A DNA stretch of 7,918 bases from Bacteroides sp. (GCA_014801595.1 JAAVDV010000051.1:1-7918); one strand, 5' to 3'; shown: positions 1-5,735, numbered from the stretch's first letter. Numbers and translations are program-made. Notes: generated by a model not told the origin, from the sequence alone.

Positions 1-396
1 TACGCCCAGACCGCAGAACACACCGCCGAGGATGGCGCTCATGCTGATGTCGGCTATGATGGGGTGGCCGAGGCTCATGAAGAAATTCTCGAACACTCCG
101 ATGAACAGCGAGATGATGGTAGCGCCGAATATCGTGCGCATCACGAAGGTCTTTCCGACGAGCTTGAAGGCGAAGCCGAGCAACATAAGGTTGCAGGCAT
201 ACTGCGTGACGGCTACGGAGATGAGGCCGTGGGTGCCGAAATAGACGAGTGTGCCGACACCCGACAATCCGCCGATCACTATCTCATGCGGCAGGATAAA
301 AGCCGTGAACCCGATGCCGTAAAGCATCAGGCCGAAGATAATCATGATGTAGTCTTTGGCATTGCCCATTATGGCTGCCTTGAGATTTTTTGCCAT
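1..396 (-). CDS. YitT-family integral membrane protein, N-terminal 132 residues (cut by window edge)
   Basis: The reverse strand reads from ATG at 396 without a stop to base 1, giving the first 132 residues of a protein whose family is usually near 290-300 residues, so over half is missing. The segment is strongly hydrophobic, with likely membrane helices near residues 16-35, 41-53, 58-80, 88-107 and 118-132. Family-like signatures are LPHEIVIGGLSGVG (35-48), where a proline-containing helix end is followed by a Gly-Gly turn, and GKTFVMRTIFG (81-91). YitT proteins (DUF161, usually with a C-terminal DUF2179 domain) are bacterial inner-membrane proteins whose transported substrate is not established. 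The gene has its own promoter and lies downstream of the AIM24 gene on the same strand, 156 bases after that gene's stop. Family assignment is fairly sure; function is unknown. Confidence 0.85.
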   Translation of the reverse strand, partial: MAKNLKAAIMGNAKDYIMIIFGLMLYGIGFTAFILPHEIVIGGLSGVGTLVYFGTHGLISVAVTQYACNLMLLGFAFKLVGKTFVMRTIFGATIISLFIGVFENFFMSLGHPIIADISMSAILGGVFCGLGV

Positions 397-489
397 TGAT
401 TTTTATGTAGGTTAGCATTTTTGTGTGCATTTCCTCGTCAAGACCGACATTGTGGCATTTGACGCTGATATGCGACTTTTAATTCATTG

Positions 490-518
490 CAAAATTAATT
501 AAAAATCTTTAAAAACAA
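490..518 (-). promoter_or_regulatory. Bacteroidota-type promoter of the YitT gene
   Basis: On the minus strand TAATTTTG (490-497) matches the Bacteroidota -7 consensus TAnnTTTG exactly. A TTG at 516-518 lies 18 bases upstream in the -33 position. If transcription starts about five bases after the G, the leader before the YitT ATG is close to 90 nt. No Shine-Dalgarno sequence is visible in it. Confidence 0.55.
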
Positions 519-538
519 TATCCTTGGCAATTGATTTA

Positions 539-555
539 TGACAAAAAGTTTGTCA
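539..555. repeat. 7-bp inverted repeat overlapping the AIM24 stop codon
   Basis: TGACAAA (539-545) and TTTGTCA (549-555) are perfect reverse complements around a 3-base centre. The right arm contains the stop codon of the AIM24 gene (TCA on plus, TGA on minus). It lies about 20 bases upstream of the -33 element of the YitT promoter, so it could be an operator for YitT or a short mRNA hairpin at the end of AIM24. No T-tract follows it, so it is not a standard terminator. Confidence 0.35.
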
Positions 556-1185
556 GATGATGTTCATTACGCGTCCCGGGTTAAGGTAGACGCGTCCCGG
601 ACCGGTGACGGTCAGCATGCTGATGCCCTCGCCGCCGAGGTAGTTGCGCAGCGACCATTTGGCCGAAATCCTGTTTTCCGGAATCCCCTCGAGAGCCAGG
701 AAATGGTTCTCGTCGATGCGGATTGTCTGTCCCGGCTGCAGGTCGACAATCACCGGGTCGCCGTCGGTTTCAAGGAAGATGGTGGCGTGGCCCGAGATGC
801 GTTGCAGAAGGGCGCCCATCCCCCCTAACAGGCCGGCTATTGAGAGTTGGGTCGAGACGTTGACCTTCTTGCTTGAGGCTACGTAGGCTCCCCGGCGGCA
901 GATAAGTTCGCGTCCTTCGAGTTTCATATGGAGCAGTCCTGTGCGGCTCCCTAACACGAGGCGGCAGATACGGTTGGTCGTGTTATAGAATCTGAGGAGT
1001 ATGAGGGATTCCCCGGCAAGCTTCGCGCCGAGGATACGTCCGAGGGTATTGCCGACGAGTTCCGACGACATTTCGATTCCCTCCTCAAGATAGATCATCG
1101 AGCCCCTTTCCCCGTAGAATTCCTCGCCGGGGGAGAGGTCGATTTCCAGATGCTTAACATAGCTTCCTATCAGTTTGCAATTCAT
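553..1185 (-). CDS. AIM24 / TIGR00266 (DUF124) family protein
   Basis: A 210-residue protein whose length and pattern fit the AIM24 family, a beta-rich fold present in bacteria and in a yeast mitochondrial protein. Visible family features are the N-terminal LSPGEEFYGERGSMIYLEEGI block (17-37), the glycine-rich SIAGLLGGMGALLQRISG block (115-132) followed by a beta-strand with an acidic turn (ATIFLETDGD, 134-143), a PGQTIRIDENH strand pair (151-161), and the C-terminal GPGRVYLNPG (195-204). There is no signal peptide or membrane helix, so it is probably cytoplasmic. The molecular function of bacterial AIM24 proteins is not settled. The start at 1185 is supported by the family-like N-terminus and a perfect -7 element about 33 bases upstream. 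The gene is monocistronic as far as can be seen and divergent from galE. Confidence 0.85.
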   Translation of the reverse strand: MNCKLIGSYVKHLEIDLSPGEEFYGERGSMIYLEEGIEMSSELVGNTLGRILGAKLAGESLILLRFYNTTNRICRLVLGSRTGLLHMKLEGRELICRRGAYVASSKKVNVSTQLSIAGLLGGMGALLQRISGHATIFLETDGDPVIVDLQPGQTIRIDENHFLALEGIPENRISAKWSLRNYLGGEGISMLTVTGPGRVYLNPGRVMNII

Positions 1186-1218
1186 TTCATGTATGGCTTA
1201 AAGGTGAATACTTGATTG

Positions 1219-1250
1219 CAAAATTAATAAAGCTTTTGATAATTATCAAA
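1219..1250 (-). promoter_or_regulatory. Bacteroidota-type promoter of the AIM24 gene
   Basis: On the minus strand TTTG (1247-1250), a 20-base spacer and TAATTTTG (1219-1226) match both halves of the Bacteroidota sigma-ABfr-type promoter. The predicted start of transcription is near 1214, leaving a leader of about 29 nt before the ATG at 1185. The -33 half and much of the spacer lie inside the 16-bp palindrome at 1235-1250, so a protein bound there would probably block the polymerase. Confidence 0.65.
1235..1250. promoter_or_regulatory. Perfect 16-bp palindrome with FNR/CRP-type core
   Basis: TTTGATAATTATCAAA is identical to its own reverse complement, and its inner 14 bases fit TTGAT-N4-ATCAA, the classical FNR box. 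It overlaps the -33 element of the AIM24 promoter, with its centre near -28.5 relative to the predicted start. It is about 177 bases upstream of the galE ATG. A Crp/Fnr-family repressor site for the AIM24 gene is the simplest reading. Which regulator binds cannot be told from the sequence. Confidence 0.5.
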
Positions 1251-1419
1251 TCGAATTTCGGCAATCTTCTTTAAAAGTAGCTTCTTGTCAAATCCTCGGC
1301 GCGGATAGGGGAATATATTATTTTTCCTCCGGCTTGTGCAATCACCCCCTTTTTCAGCGTTATATCATAGGGGACTTGATACGGAAGTCTGCCGTAATAT
1401 TTAAAATTCTCACTTACAT

Positions 1420-2448
1420 ATGGATTCCAATAAAACCGTGTTGATTTCAGGCGGAGCCGGCTATATCGGTTCGCATACCGCCGTCGAACTCATCAACGCC
1501 GGCTATGATGTAGTCATCATCGACAATCTCTCCAACTCTGATGCGGCCGCCGTCGAGGGTGTGGAGAAAATCACGGGTCGAAAGATTCCTTTCGAAATCG
1601 TGGACACCTGCGATCCCGTTGCCCTCAAGGGGGTGTTCGAGAAATATGAATTCGAGACCGTCATTCATTTTGCCGCCTACAAGGCTGTCGGCGAGTCGAT
1701 GGATAAGCCGTTGATGTATTATCAGAATAATCTCGTCTCCTTCATGAATATCGTGGAGATGATGATGCAGTTCAATCGCCGGAATATTCTCTTCTCCTCG
1801 TCGGCTACCGTCTACGGGGAGGCAGAGACCCTGCCGGTGACCGAATCCACGCCGCGCCAGCCGGCCACGTCGCCTTATGGCAACACGAAGCAGATAGCGG
1901 AGGATATTTTGCGCGACTGTTGCCGTGCATGCGCCGGCCTCCACGGCATAGCGTTGCGCTACTTCAATCCCATCGGCGCGCATCCGTCGGCCCTGATAGG
2001 GGAGTTGCCGAGAGGTGTGCCCAACAATCTCGTGCCTTTCGTGACGCAGACGGCGGCGGGTATCCGTGAATGTCTGAGCGTCTTCGGCGATGACTATGAT
2101 ACGCCGGACGGCACTTGCCTGCGCGATTATATCGATGTGGTCGATCTCGCGAAGGCTCATGTGGCGGCTGTCAATCGTATGACAGATGACAAGATGAAGG
2201 AAAAATATGAGATTTTCAATGTCGGGACAGGAAATCCTGTGTCTGTGCTTGAACTCATCACGACGTTCGAGCGCGTTAATGATCTCAAGCTCCCGTATAA
2301 GATCACGCCGCGTCGCCCCGGCGATGTCCCTGCCGTATGGGCCGACACCACGTTGGCGAATGAGGAACTCGGCTGGAAGGCCGAGCGTTCGCTCGATGAT
2401 ACGCTCCGTTCCGCATGGAAATGGGAGAAGCATGTTCGTGGTCTCTGA
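1420..2448 (+). CDS. galE: UDP-glucose 4-epimerase
   Basis: A 342-residue extended short-chain dehydrogenase/reductase that interconverts UDP-glucose and UDP-galactose in the cytoplasm, serving galactose use and surface-glycan synthesis. The NAD-binding loop GGAGYIGSH (11-19) starts the Rossmann fold. The catalytic set is present: SSSATVYG with Ser128, then Tyr153 and Lys157 in SPYGNTK, matching E. coli Ser124, Tyr149 and Lys153 with a constant offset of four. LRYFNPIGAHPS (179-190), LRDYIDVVDLA (234-244), FNVGTG (266-271) and RRPGDVPAVWAD (298-309) are typical GalE segments. Val306 aligns with the gate position occupied by Tyr299 in E. coli and Cys307 in human GALE, so acceptance of UDP-GlcNAc/GalNAc is possible. 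The length is normal and the ATG lies four residues before the beta-strand leading into the NAD loop. The upstream 234 bases contain no clear plus-strand TAnnTTTG. A strong hairpin follows the stop. Confidence 0.95.
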   Translation: MDSNKTVLISGGAGYIGSHTAVELINAGYDVVIIDNLSNSDAAAVEGVEKITGRKIPFEIVDTCDPVALKGVFEKYEFETVIHFAAYKAVGESMDKPLMYYQNNLVSFMNIVEMMMQFNRRNILFSSSATVYGEAETLPVTESTPRQPATSPYGNTKQIAEDILRDCCRACAGLHGIALRYFNPIGAHPSALIGELPRGVPNNLVPFVTQTAAGIRECLSVFGDDYDTPDGTCLRDYIDVVDLAKAHVAAVNRMTDDKMKEKYEIFNVGTGNPVSVLELITTFERVNDLKLPYKITPRRPGDVPAVWADTTLANEELGWKAERSLDDTLRSAWKWEKHVRGL

Positions 2449-2491
2449 TTGCCGATGTCGTCTCCGGGACTCCGTGGACTGATATAATAAA

Positions 2492-2543
2492 TCCGGCAAC
2501 GGGATATTCCCTGAGATTGGGAATCCCGTTGCCGGAATATTTT
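2492..2543. terminator. Bidirectional hairpin terminator between galE and the Nim-like gene
   Basis: The left arm is 2492-2503 plus 2506-2511 and the right arm is 2519-2536. They pair over about 18 bp, interrupted only by a 2-base bulge at 2504-2505, around a 7-base loop (2512-2518). On the plus strand the stem is followed by AATATTTTG, a modest U-tract, 44 bases after the galE stop. On the minus strand it follows the stop of the convergent gene at 2547 and leads into a TTTATTATAT stretch. It is the strongest hairpin in the window and can serve both genes. Confidence 0.85.
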
Positions 2544-2546
2544 GTA

Positions 2547-3032
2547 TCAATCACCCTTCTTTTTACCGACGGGAGGTTCCAGCAGTCGGATGCGTATCAC
2601 GTTGGTGCGCTCAAGACTGCGGGCGACAGCTGCCTCGAAATGATCCATGTTTTTGGGCAGGAACCTTTCGCATAGAAGTCTGAGGGCCTCGGTCTTCTCC
2701 TCGGGGTCGGTCACGGTTTCCGCTTTACCCAAGGCTATGGCCGAATGGTAATGCTCCGTGAAGTTCTCCTTTTCCTCTTCAAAGGCAGGATGGCATCGAC
2801 TGACGGCCGACAGGCTTACCACCGATTGCTCGCGAAGACAATCGATTTTCTCCCCCTCGAAGGCGCAATGGAAATAGAACGTTTCCGCATCCCGGCGCAC
2901 CATGTTGACCGGCACCGCATAGGGGAGACCGGATGGACGCACCATGCTTAGTGTCACATAAGGAGCCTTATCGAAGACCTCCAGCGCCCGGTCGGTATCC
3001 ATACGGCGCTGCCCCTTTCGCATTTCTCTCAT
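2547..3032 (-). CDS. Pyridoxamine 5'-phosphate oxidase-fold flavoprotein, Nim-like
   Basis: A 161-residue protein of the FMN-binding split-barrel superfamily, closest in pattern to the Pyridox_ox_2 / NimA-like group. Family features are APYVTLSMVRPSGLPYAVPVNMV (23-45), the strand FYFHCAFEGEKIDCLRE (52-68) with His55, a central HYHSAIALGKAETVTDPEEKTEALRLL block (94-120), and a C-terminal strand NVIRIRL (144-150). Members bind FMN. Some Bacteroides Nim proteins reduce nitroimidazoles, but most homologues have no known substrate, so resistance must not be assumed. Its start lies 4 bases after the hcp stop, so it is very probably the second gene of an hcp operon and translationally coupled to it. 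Met4 or Met11 are alternative starts; the first Met keeps the basic N-terminus common in the family. It ends 11 bases before the shared terminator. Confidence 0.82.
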   Translation of the reverse strand: MREMRKGQRRMDTDRALEVFDKAPYVTLSMVRPSGLPYAVPVNMVRRDAETFYFHCAFEGEKIDCLREQSVVSLSAVSRCHPAFEEEKENFTEHYHSAIALGKAETVTDPEEKTEALRLLCERFLPKNMDHFEAAVARSLERTNVIRIRLLEPPVGKKKGD

Positions 3033-3036
3033 ATCC

Positions 3037-4677
3037 TCAGCCGATGAGTTTCTTGATGTCCTCCTCCACGGTGGAGATGGTGCCGATATTGAATTTCTCC
3101 TGCAGCACTTTCAGGATATCGGGGGTGAAGAATGCCGGTAGGGTCGGACCGGTGTGTATATTCTGCACGCCGAGATAAAGGAGAGCGAGCAACACGATCA
3201 CGGCCTTCTGCTCATACCACGCGATATTGAACACGAGCGGGAGTTCGTTGATGGAACTCAGGCCGAAAGCCTCCTGCAGGGCCATTGCGATACGCACGAG
3301 TGAATAGGAATCGTTGCACTGTCCGGCATCGAGCACTCTGGGCACACCCTCGATGTCGCCGAGCGGAAGCTTGTTGTAACGGTATTTGGCGCAACCTGCC
3401 GTCAGGATCACACAATCCTTCGGGAGAGCCTCTGCAAATTCCGTGTAGTAGGAGCGGGAGGGGAATCGGCCGTCGCAACCTGCCATGACAACAAACTTGC
3501 GTATCTTGCCCTCCTTCACGAGTTCCACGATCTTGGGTGCCAATTCAATCACCTGGTGATGAGCGAAACCTCCGATGATTTCACCCTTCTCGATTTCGGT
3601 CGGTGCGGGGCAACCCTTGGCCTTGGCGATAACTTCGGAGAAATCGTGATGACCCTCCGGGTCAGCCTCGATATGATGGGTGCCGGGCATATCCACTACG
3701 CCAAGCGTGTAGACGCGGTCGAGGTATGTGCAGTTCTTGCGCGGAGGCACTATGCAGTTTGATGTGAATACGAAGCAACCGTTGAAAGTCTCGAACTCAT
3801 CCACCTGCTTCCACCAGGCATTGCCGTAGTTGCCGGCGAAGTGGGGATACTTCTTGAAGAACGGGTAGTATTGGCCGGGGAGCATCTCGGAGTGGGTATA
3901 GACATCCACTCCCGTGCCGGCTGTCTGTTCGAGGAGTTCCTCAAGGTCATGCAGGTCATGGCCGGAGATGAGGATACCGGGATTCTTACGCACACCGATA
4001 TTCACTTTCGTGATTTCGGGATTACCATAGCGGGTAGTGTTGGCCTTGTCGAGCAGAGCCATAGCTTTTACGCCCCCTTCACCCATATAAAGCACGAGCT
4101 TCACCAGCTCATCTACCGAGATATCCTTACGGCTGACCTCCTTGAGCACATGTTCGATATATTTGTAGACCTCCTCATCCTCAAACTTCAGGTTGGCGGC
4201 ATGACGGGTGTAGGCAGCGGCCCCCTTGGCGCCATAAATGGCCAATTGCTTGAGACCTCTCTTGTCGGCGTCCGGCTCCGCGAGCACACCCGTGACGGGT
4301 TCCAGTTTCTCGTAGTCGGCGGGCTCCGCCTCAAGCGTTACCTCCGGAGCGTCGGGAATCTCGATACCCAGTTCCTCGCACTTCGCTTTCAGCTCACGCT
4401 TCATTTGGAAGGCGCGGCGTATGAATCCGTCGAGTGAATCATTGTCGAAGTTAGCGTTGGTGATGGTGGTGAAGAGTGCGTCGATCACCTGATGTGAGGC
4501 ATTCCTCTGAGCGGCACCGGCCTCACGCAGTTTCTCGTTGAGGATAGCCACACCCCTCGTGGCGTAGAGCAGAAGATCCATACGGGCTGAGGTCTCGGGC
4601 AGTTTACCGCACACACCGCGCAGAGTACATCCGGTACCCTTCGCCGTCTCCTGACACTGATAACAGAACATTTCCAT
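3037..4677 (-). CDS. hcp: Hydroxylamine reductase / hybrid cluster protein
   Basis: A 546-residue iron-sulfur protein of full normal length, cytoplasmic. Hcp proteins reduce hydroxylamine to ammonia in vitro and are high-affinity NO reductases in enterobacteria. The N-terminal cluster motif is Cys5-x2-Cys8-x8-Cys17-x5-Cys23, the compact spacing seen in Desulfovibrio-type (class I) Hcp, which carries [4Fe-4S]. All expected ligands of the 4Fe-2S-2O hybrid cluster are visible: His240 (ISGHD), Glu264 (HSEMLPG), Cys308 (SNCIVPP), Cys401 (AGCDGR), Cys429 (AGCAKYRYN), Cys454 (AGQCNDS) and Glu489 with Lys491 (WYEQKAV), at near-constant offsets of 4-5 from the D. vulgaris numbering. The Nim-like gene follows after 4 bases. 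No hcr reductase lies next to it in the window, so electrons must come from elsewhere or from that neighbour. Likely induced by nitrosative stress through a Crp/Fnr-type regulator such as HcpR (inference). Confidence 0.97.
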   Translation of the reverse strand: MEMFCYQCQETAKGTGCTLRGVCGKLPETSARMDLLLYATRGVAILNEKLREAGAAQRNASHQVIDALFTTITNANFDNDSLDGFIRRAFQMKRELKAKCEELGIEIPDAPEVTLEAEPADYEKLEPVTGVLAEPDADKRGLKQLAIYGAKGAAAYTRHAANLKFEDEEVYKYIEHVLKEVSRKDISVDELVKLVLYMGEGGVKAMALLDKANTTRYGNPEITKVNIGVRKNPGILISGHDLHDLEELLEQTAGTGVDVYTHSEMLPGQYYPFFKKYPHFAGNYGNAWWKQVDEFETFNGCFVFTSNCIVPPRKNCTYLDRVYTLGVVDMPGTHHIEADPEGHHDFSEVIAKAKGCPAPTEIEKGEIIGGFAHHQVIELAPKIVELVKEGKIRKFVVMAGCDGRFPSRSYYTEFAEALPKDCVILTAGCAKYRYNKLPLGDIEGVPRVLDAGQCNDSYSLVRIAMALQEAFGLSSINELPLVFNIAWYEQKAVIVLLALLYLGVQNIHTGPTLPAFFTPDILKVLQEKFNIGTISTVEEDIKKLIG

Positions 4678-4683
4678 AAATAG

Positions 4684-4720
4684 TAAATTTAAGTGGTGAG
4701 GCCATCATATGTGTCCGACA
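4684..4720 (-). promoter_or_regulatory. Possible hcp promoter and dyad operator
   Basis: TGTCCGACA (4712-4720) is a perfect dyad, TGTC and GACA around one base, centred 39 bases upstream of the hcp ATG. TAAATTTA (4684-4691) is one base away from the -7 consensus TAnnTTTG and would start transcription almost at the ATG. No -33 TTTG or TTG sits at the right distance from it, as might be expected for an activator-dependent promoter. Both elements are short, so this is tentative. Confidence 0.3.
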
Positions 4721-4842
4721 AGAAATCCTTCTCCACAGATGCCTTCCATAGTAAGATTAAAGATTAGATATATTAATAACCCTCCCCGGAGGATTTTGGT
4801 TTAATGTCCGGGCGTTCTGTTCTGGAGCGGGAAATTCAAGCG

Positions 4843-4873
4843 GCATCGAGCCGAGATAATCTCCTCTCGATGC
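4843..4873. repeat. 31-base imperfect palindrome
   Basis: Outer arms GCATCGAG (4843-4850) and CTCGATGC (4866-4873) are perfect reverse complements. Inside them, after a 2-base mismatch (CC against CT), GAGAT (4853-4857) and ATCTC (4859-4863) pair around a single central A (4858). All but four of the thirty flanking bases are symmetric. It has no T-tract, so an operator or DNA cruciform is more likely than a terminator. It is about 166 bases upstream of the hcp ATG and about 119 upstream of the orphan gene. Confidence 0.5.
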
Positions 4874-4940
4874 ATCATCGGGGGCTAATTGCGGAATCCA
4901 GCGTGCAATATCAGCCCTTTGAAGCCTCTTTTTCGGTGAA

Positions 4941-4958
4941 TTTTATCAAGTTTTATCA
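4941..4958 (+). repeat. Two TTTTATCA direct repeats, 10-bp period
   Basis: TTTTATCA occurs at 4941-4948 and again at 4951-4958, one helical turn apart, 22 bases before the -7 element at 4980. The reverse complement TGATAAAA also occurs at 5866-5873 within the tandem repeats upstream of abiEi. The spacing suggests a protein-binding site, but the motif is short and AT-rich, so chance is possible. Confidence 0.3.
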
Positions 4959-4979
4959 TATAATCTCAACTGATATTCG

Positions 4980-4987
4980 TAAATTTG
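4980..4987 (+). promoter_or_regulatory. -7 promoter element of the orphan gene, predicted leaderless
   Basis: TAAATTTG matches TAnnTTTG exactly and ends 4 bases before the ATG at 4992. With the usual spacing, the start of transcription falls at or beside the A of that ATG, giving a leaderless message. If transcription starts a few bases later, Met4 (5001) would be used. No TTTG is seen about 20 bases upstream. Confidence 0.5.
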
Positions 4988-4991
4988 CAGT

Positions 4992-5555
4992 ATGACCCAC
5001 ATGACCGATAATACGATCCTTACCCCGATTGAGATTGTCCGCACCCTTGACAACTGCTATCCCGGTAGCCGCGCAGTACTCGACAGCATTACGGAGTCAT
5101 TGAATCCCAAGTTGCGAGAGAACTTGAGACCTCAACGATATGGGAATGACACTCTCCGGCTGATTGAAATCAATACCGCGATGAGTTTTTATGATGATTT
5201 CCATTGCAAGACAAACTACATTATTGCCGACGAGTCGCTCAAACTCCGGAGATCAGATTATTATGAGGCGTTGCTTGCCATGTACTCCGAAGAGGAGATT
5301 GATCAGGAAGGGTTATTTTTACGACCGCGTTATCAAATCGGCCCATTGAGTAAGCGCACCGGATTGATATACGCTACCATCGTATTTGAAAAGTCATTCA
5401 GTTTCCTGCCGGAGAAAGAACAAAAACGGGTGATGAGTGAATATTTCTTGACAGTGGTTGACAGAATCGCCCAACGAAAAAAGAACCTCGATTATGACTT
5501 CAAGTTACTGATGTCAGACTTTAAGCGAACCTTGGATTGGTGGATAGAATCCTGA
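4992..5555 (+). CDS. Uncharacterised 187-residue protein
   Basis: I do not recognise a family. The protein is soluble-looking, with no signal peptide or membrane helix, and mixed in charge. It has a predicted helical N-terminus (TPIEIVRTLDNCYPGSRAVLDS, within 11-32), a central acidic patch SEEEIDQEG (99-107), a strand-like stretch TGLIYATIVFEKSFSF (123-138), a Lys/Glu-rich helix EKEQKRVMSEYFLTVVDRIAQRKK (141-164) and a C-terminal DFKRTLDWWIES (176-187). It reads as a genuine gene because of its perfect -7 element just before the ATG, its continuous length and the lack of a competing frame. Composition is intermediate between the GC-rich genes to the left and the AT-rich abiE genes to the right. 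Start at 4992 is preferred; Met4 at 5001 is an alternative. It stands alone, 370 bases before abiEi. Confidence 0.7.
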   Translation: MTHMTDNTILTPIEIVRTLDNCYPGSRAVLDSITESLNPKLRENLRPQRYGNDTLRLIEINTAMSFYDDFHCKTNYIIADESLKLRRSDYYEALLAMYSEEEIDQEGLFLRPRYQIGPLSKRTGLIYATIVFEKSFSFLPEKEQKRVMSEYFLTVVDRIAQRKKNLDYDFKLLMSDFKRTLDWWIES

Positions 5556-5591
5556 TACAAATAAGAGAAGAGTAATCGGTTACTTGTCTGA

Positions 5592-5620
5592 GCGTTTTGT
5601 GCATGAATTATGCCGAACGC
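5592..5620 (+). other. Bulged hairpin downstream of the orphan gene
   Basis: GCGTT (5592-5596) pairs with AACGC (5616-5620) and GCAT (5601-5604) pairs with ATGC (5610-5613) around a GAATT loop. TG (5598-5599) can pair with CG (5614-5615) between them, one pair being a wobble. It starts 37 bases after the stop at 5555. No T-tract follows, so it could be a 3' mRNA structure rather than a terminator. Confidence 0.3.
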
Positions 5621-5637
5621 AGAGCGATTGCCTGAAA

Positions 5638-5665
5638 GGAATATCAAAGCAATATCCAATTTTTT
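5638..5665 (+). terminator. Weak candidate terminator of the orphan gene
   Basis: GGAATAT (5638-5644) can pair with ATATCC (5652-5657) through six pairs with one bulged A, around a 7-base loop. It is followed two bases later by six T residues (5660-5665). The stem is short and AT-rich, so termination efficiency is doubtful, but it is the only hairpin with a T-run between 5555 and abiEi. Confidence 0.3.
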
Positions 5666-5721
5666 AACATTCCTCGCAATGCTCCGCGCCGTGCAAATTC
5701 GACGAAAATAGAGGTTAGATT

Positions 5722-5735
5722 TTGATTATAATCAA
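5722..5735. promoter_or_regulatory. Perfect FNR/CRP-type palindrome
   Basis: TTGATTATAATCAA equals its own reverse complement and fits TTGAT-N4-ATCAA exactly. It lies about 197 bases upstream of the abiEi start, too far for standard class I or II activation of that promoter. It shares its arms with the palindrome upstream of the AIM24 gene (1236-1249). Just downstream, TCAAAATTTGA (5739-5749) is a further short dyad. A site for a Crp/Fnr-family regulator is plausible; the regulated gene is unclear. Confidence 0.45.

Larger units (their letters stand above)
4678..4991. other. Intergenic region between divergent hcp and the orphan gene
   Basis: These 314 bases separate two divergent genes and contain no convincing coding sequence. 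They hold a weak -7-like element and a short dyad near hcp, a CCTCC/GGAGG palindrome at 4781-4792 (centre too short for a good RNA hairpin), an imperfect 31-base palindrome at 4843-4873, two TTTTATCA direct repeats and a -7 element for the plus-strand gene. The part nearest the orphan gene (about 4930-4991) is clearly AT-rich. Confidence 0.6.

Noticed and set aside
64..399. Plus-strand open frame of 111 codons
   Set aside because: It is antisense to the YitT gene, is His/Asp/Glu-rich without any motif, and has no promoter element before it.
1395..1403. TAATATTTA as a galE -7 element
   Set aside because: It departs from TAnnTTTG and the nearest upstream TTG (1376-1378) is only 16 bases away, so it is not called as a promoter.
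1447..2550. Minus-strand open frame of 367 codons
   Set aside because: It is antisense to galE, which has all catalytic residues. The translation is rich in Arg, His and Ile in a pattern typical of a shadow frame, with no domain signature.
3841..4437. Plus-strand open frame of 198 codons
   Set aside because: It lies antisense within hcp, whose frame shows every cluster ligand. It has no promoter or family match.
4781..4792. CCTCC/GGAGG palindrome followed by ATTTT
   Set aside because: The centre is only two bases, so the RNA hairpin would be reduced to four pairs, and no plus-strand gene ends nearby.
4804..4995. Plus-strand open frame of 63 codons in the hcp/orphan gap
   Set aside because: It runs across the 31-base palindrome, the direct repeats and the -7 element of the orphan gene, overlaps that gene's start, and has no promoter of its own.
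5571..5584. AGTAA/TTACT inverted repeat just after the orphan gene
   Set aside because: A five-pair AT-rich stem without a T-run is too weak to call a terminator.
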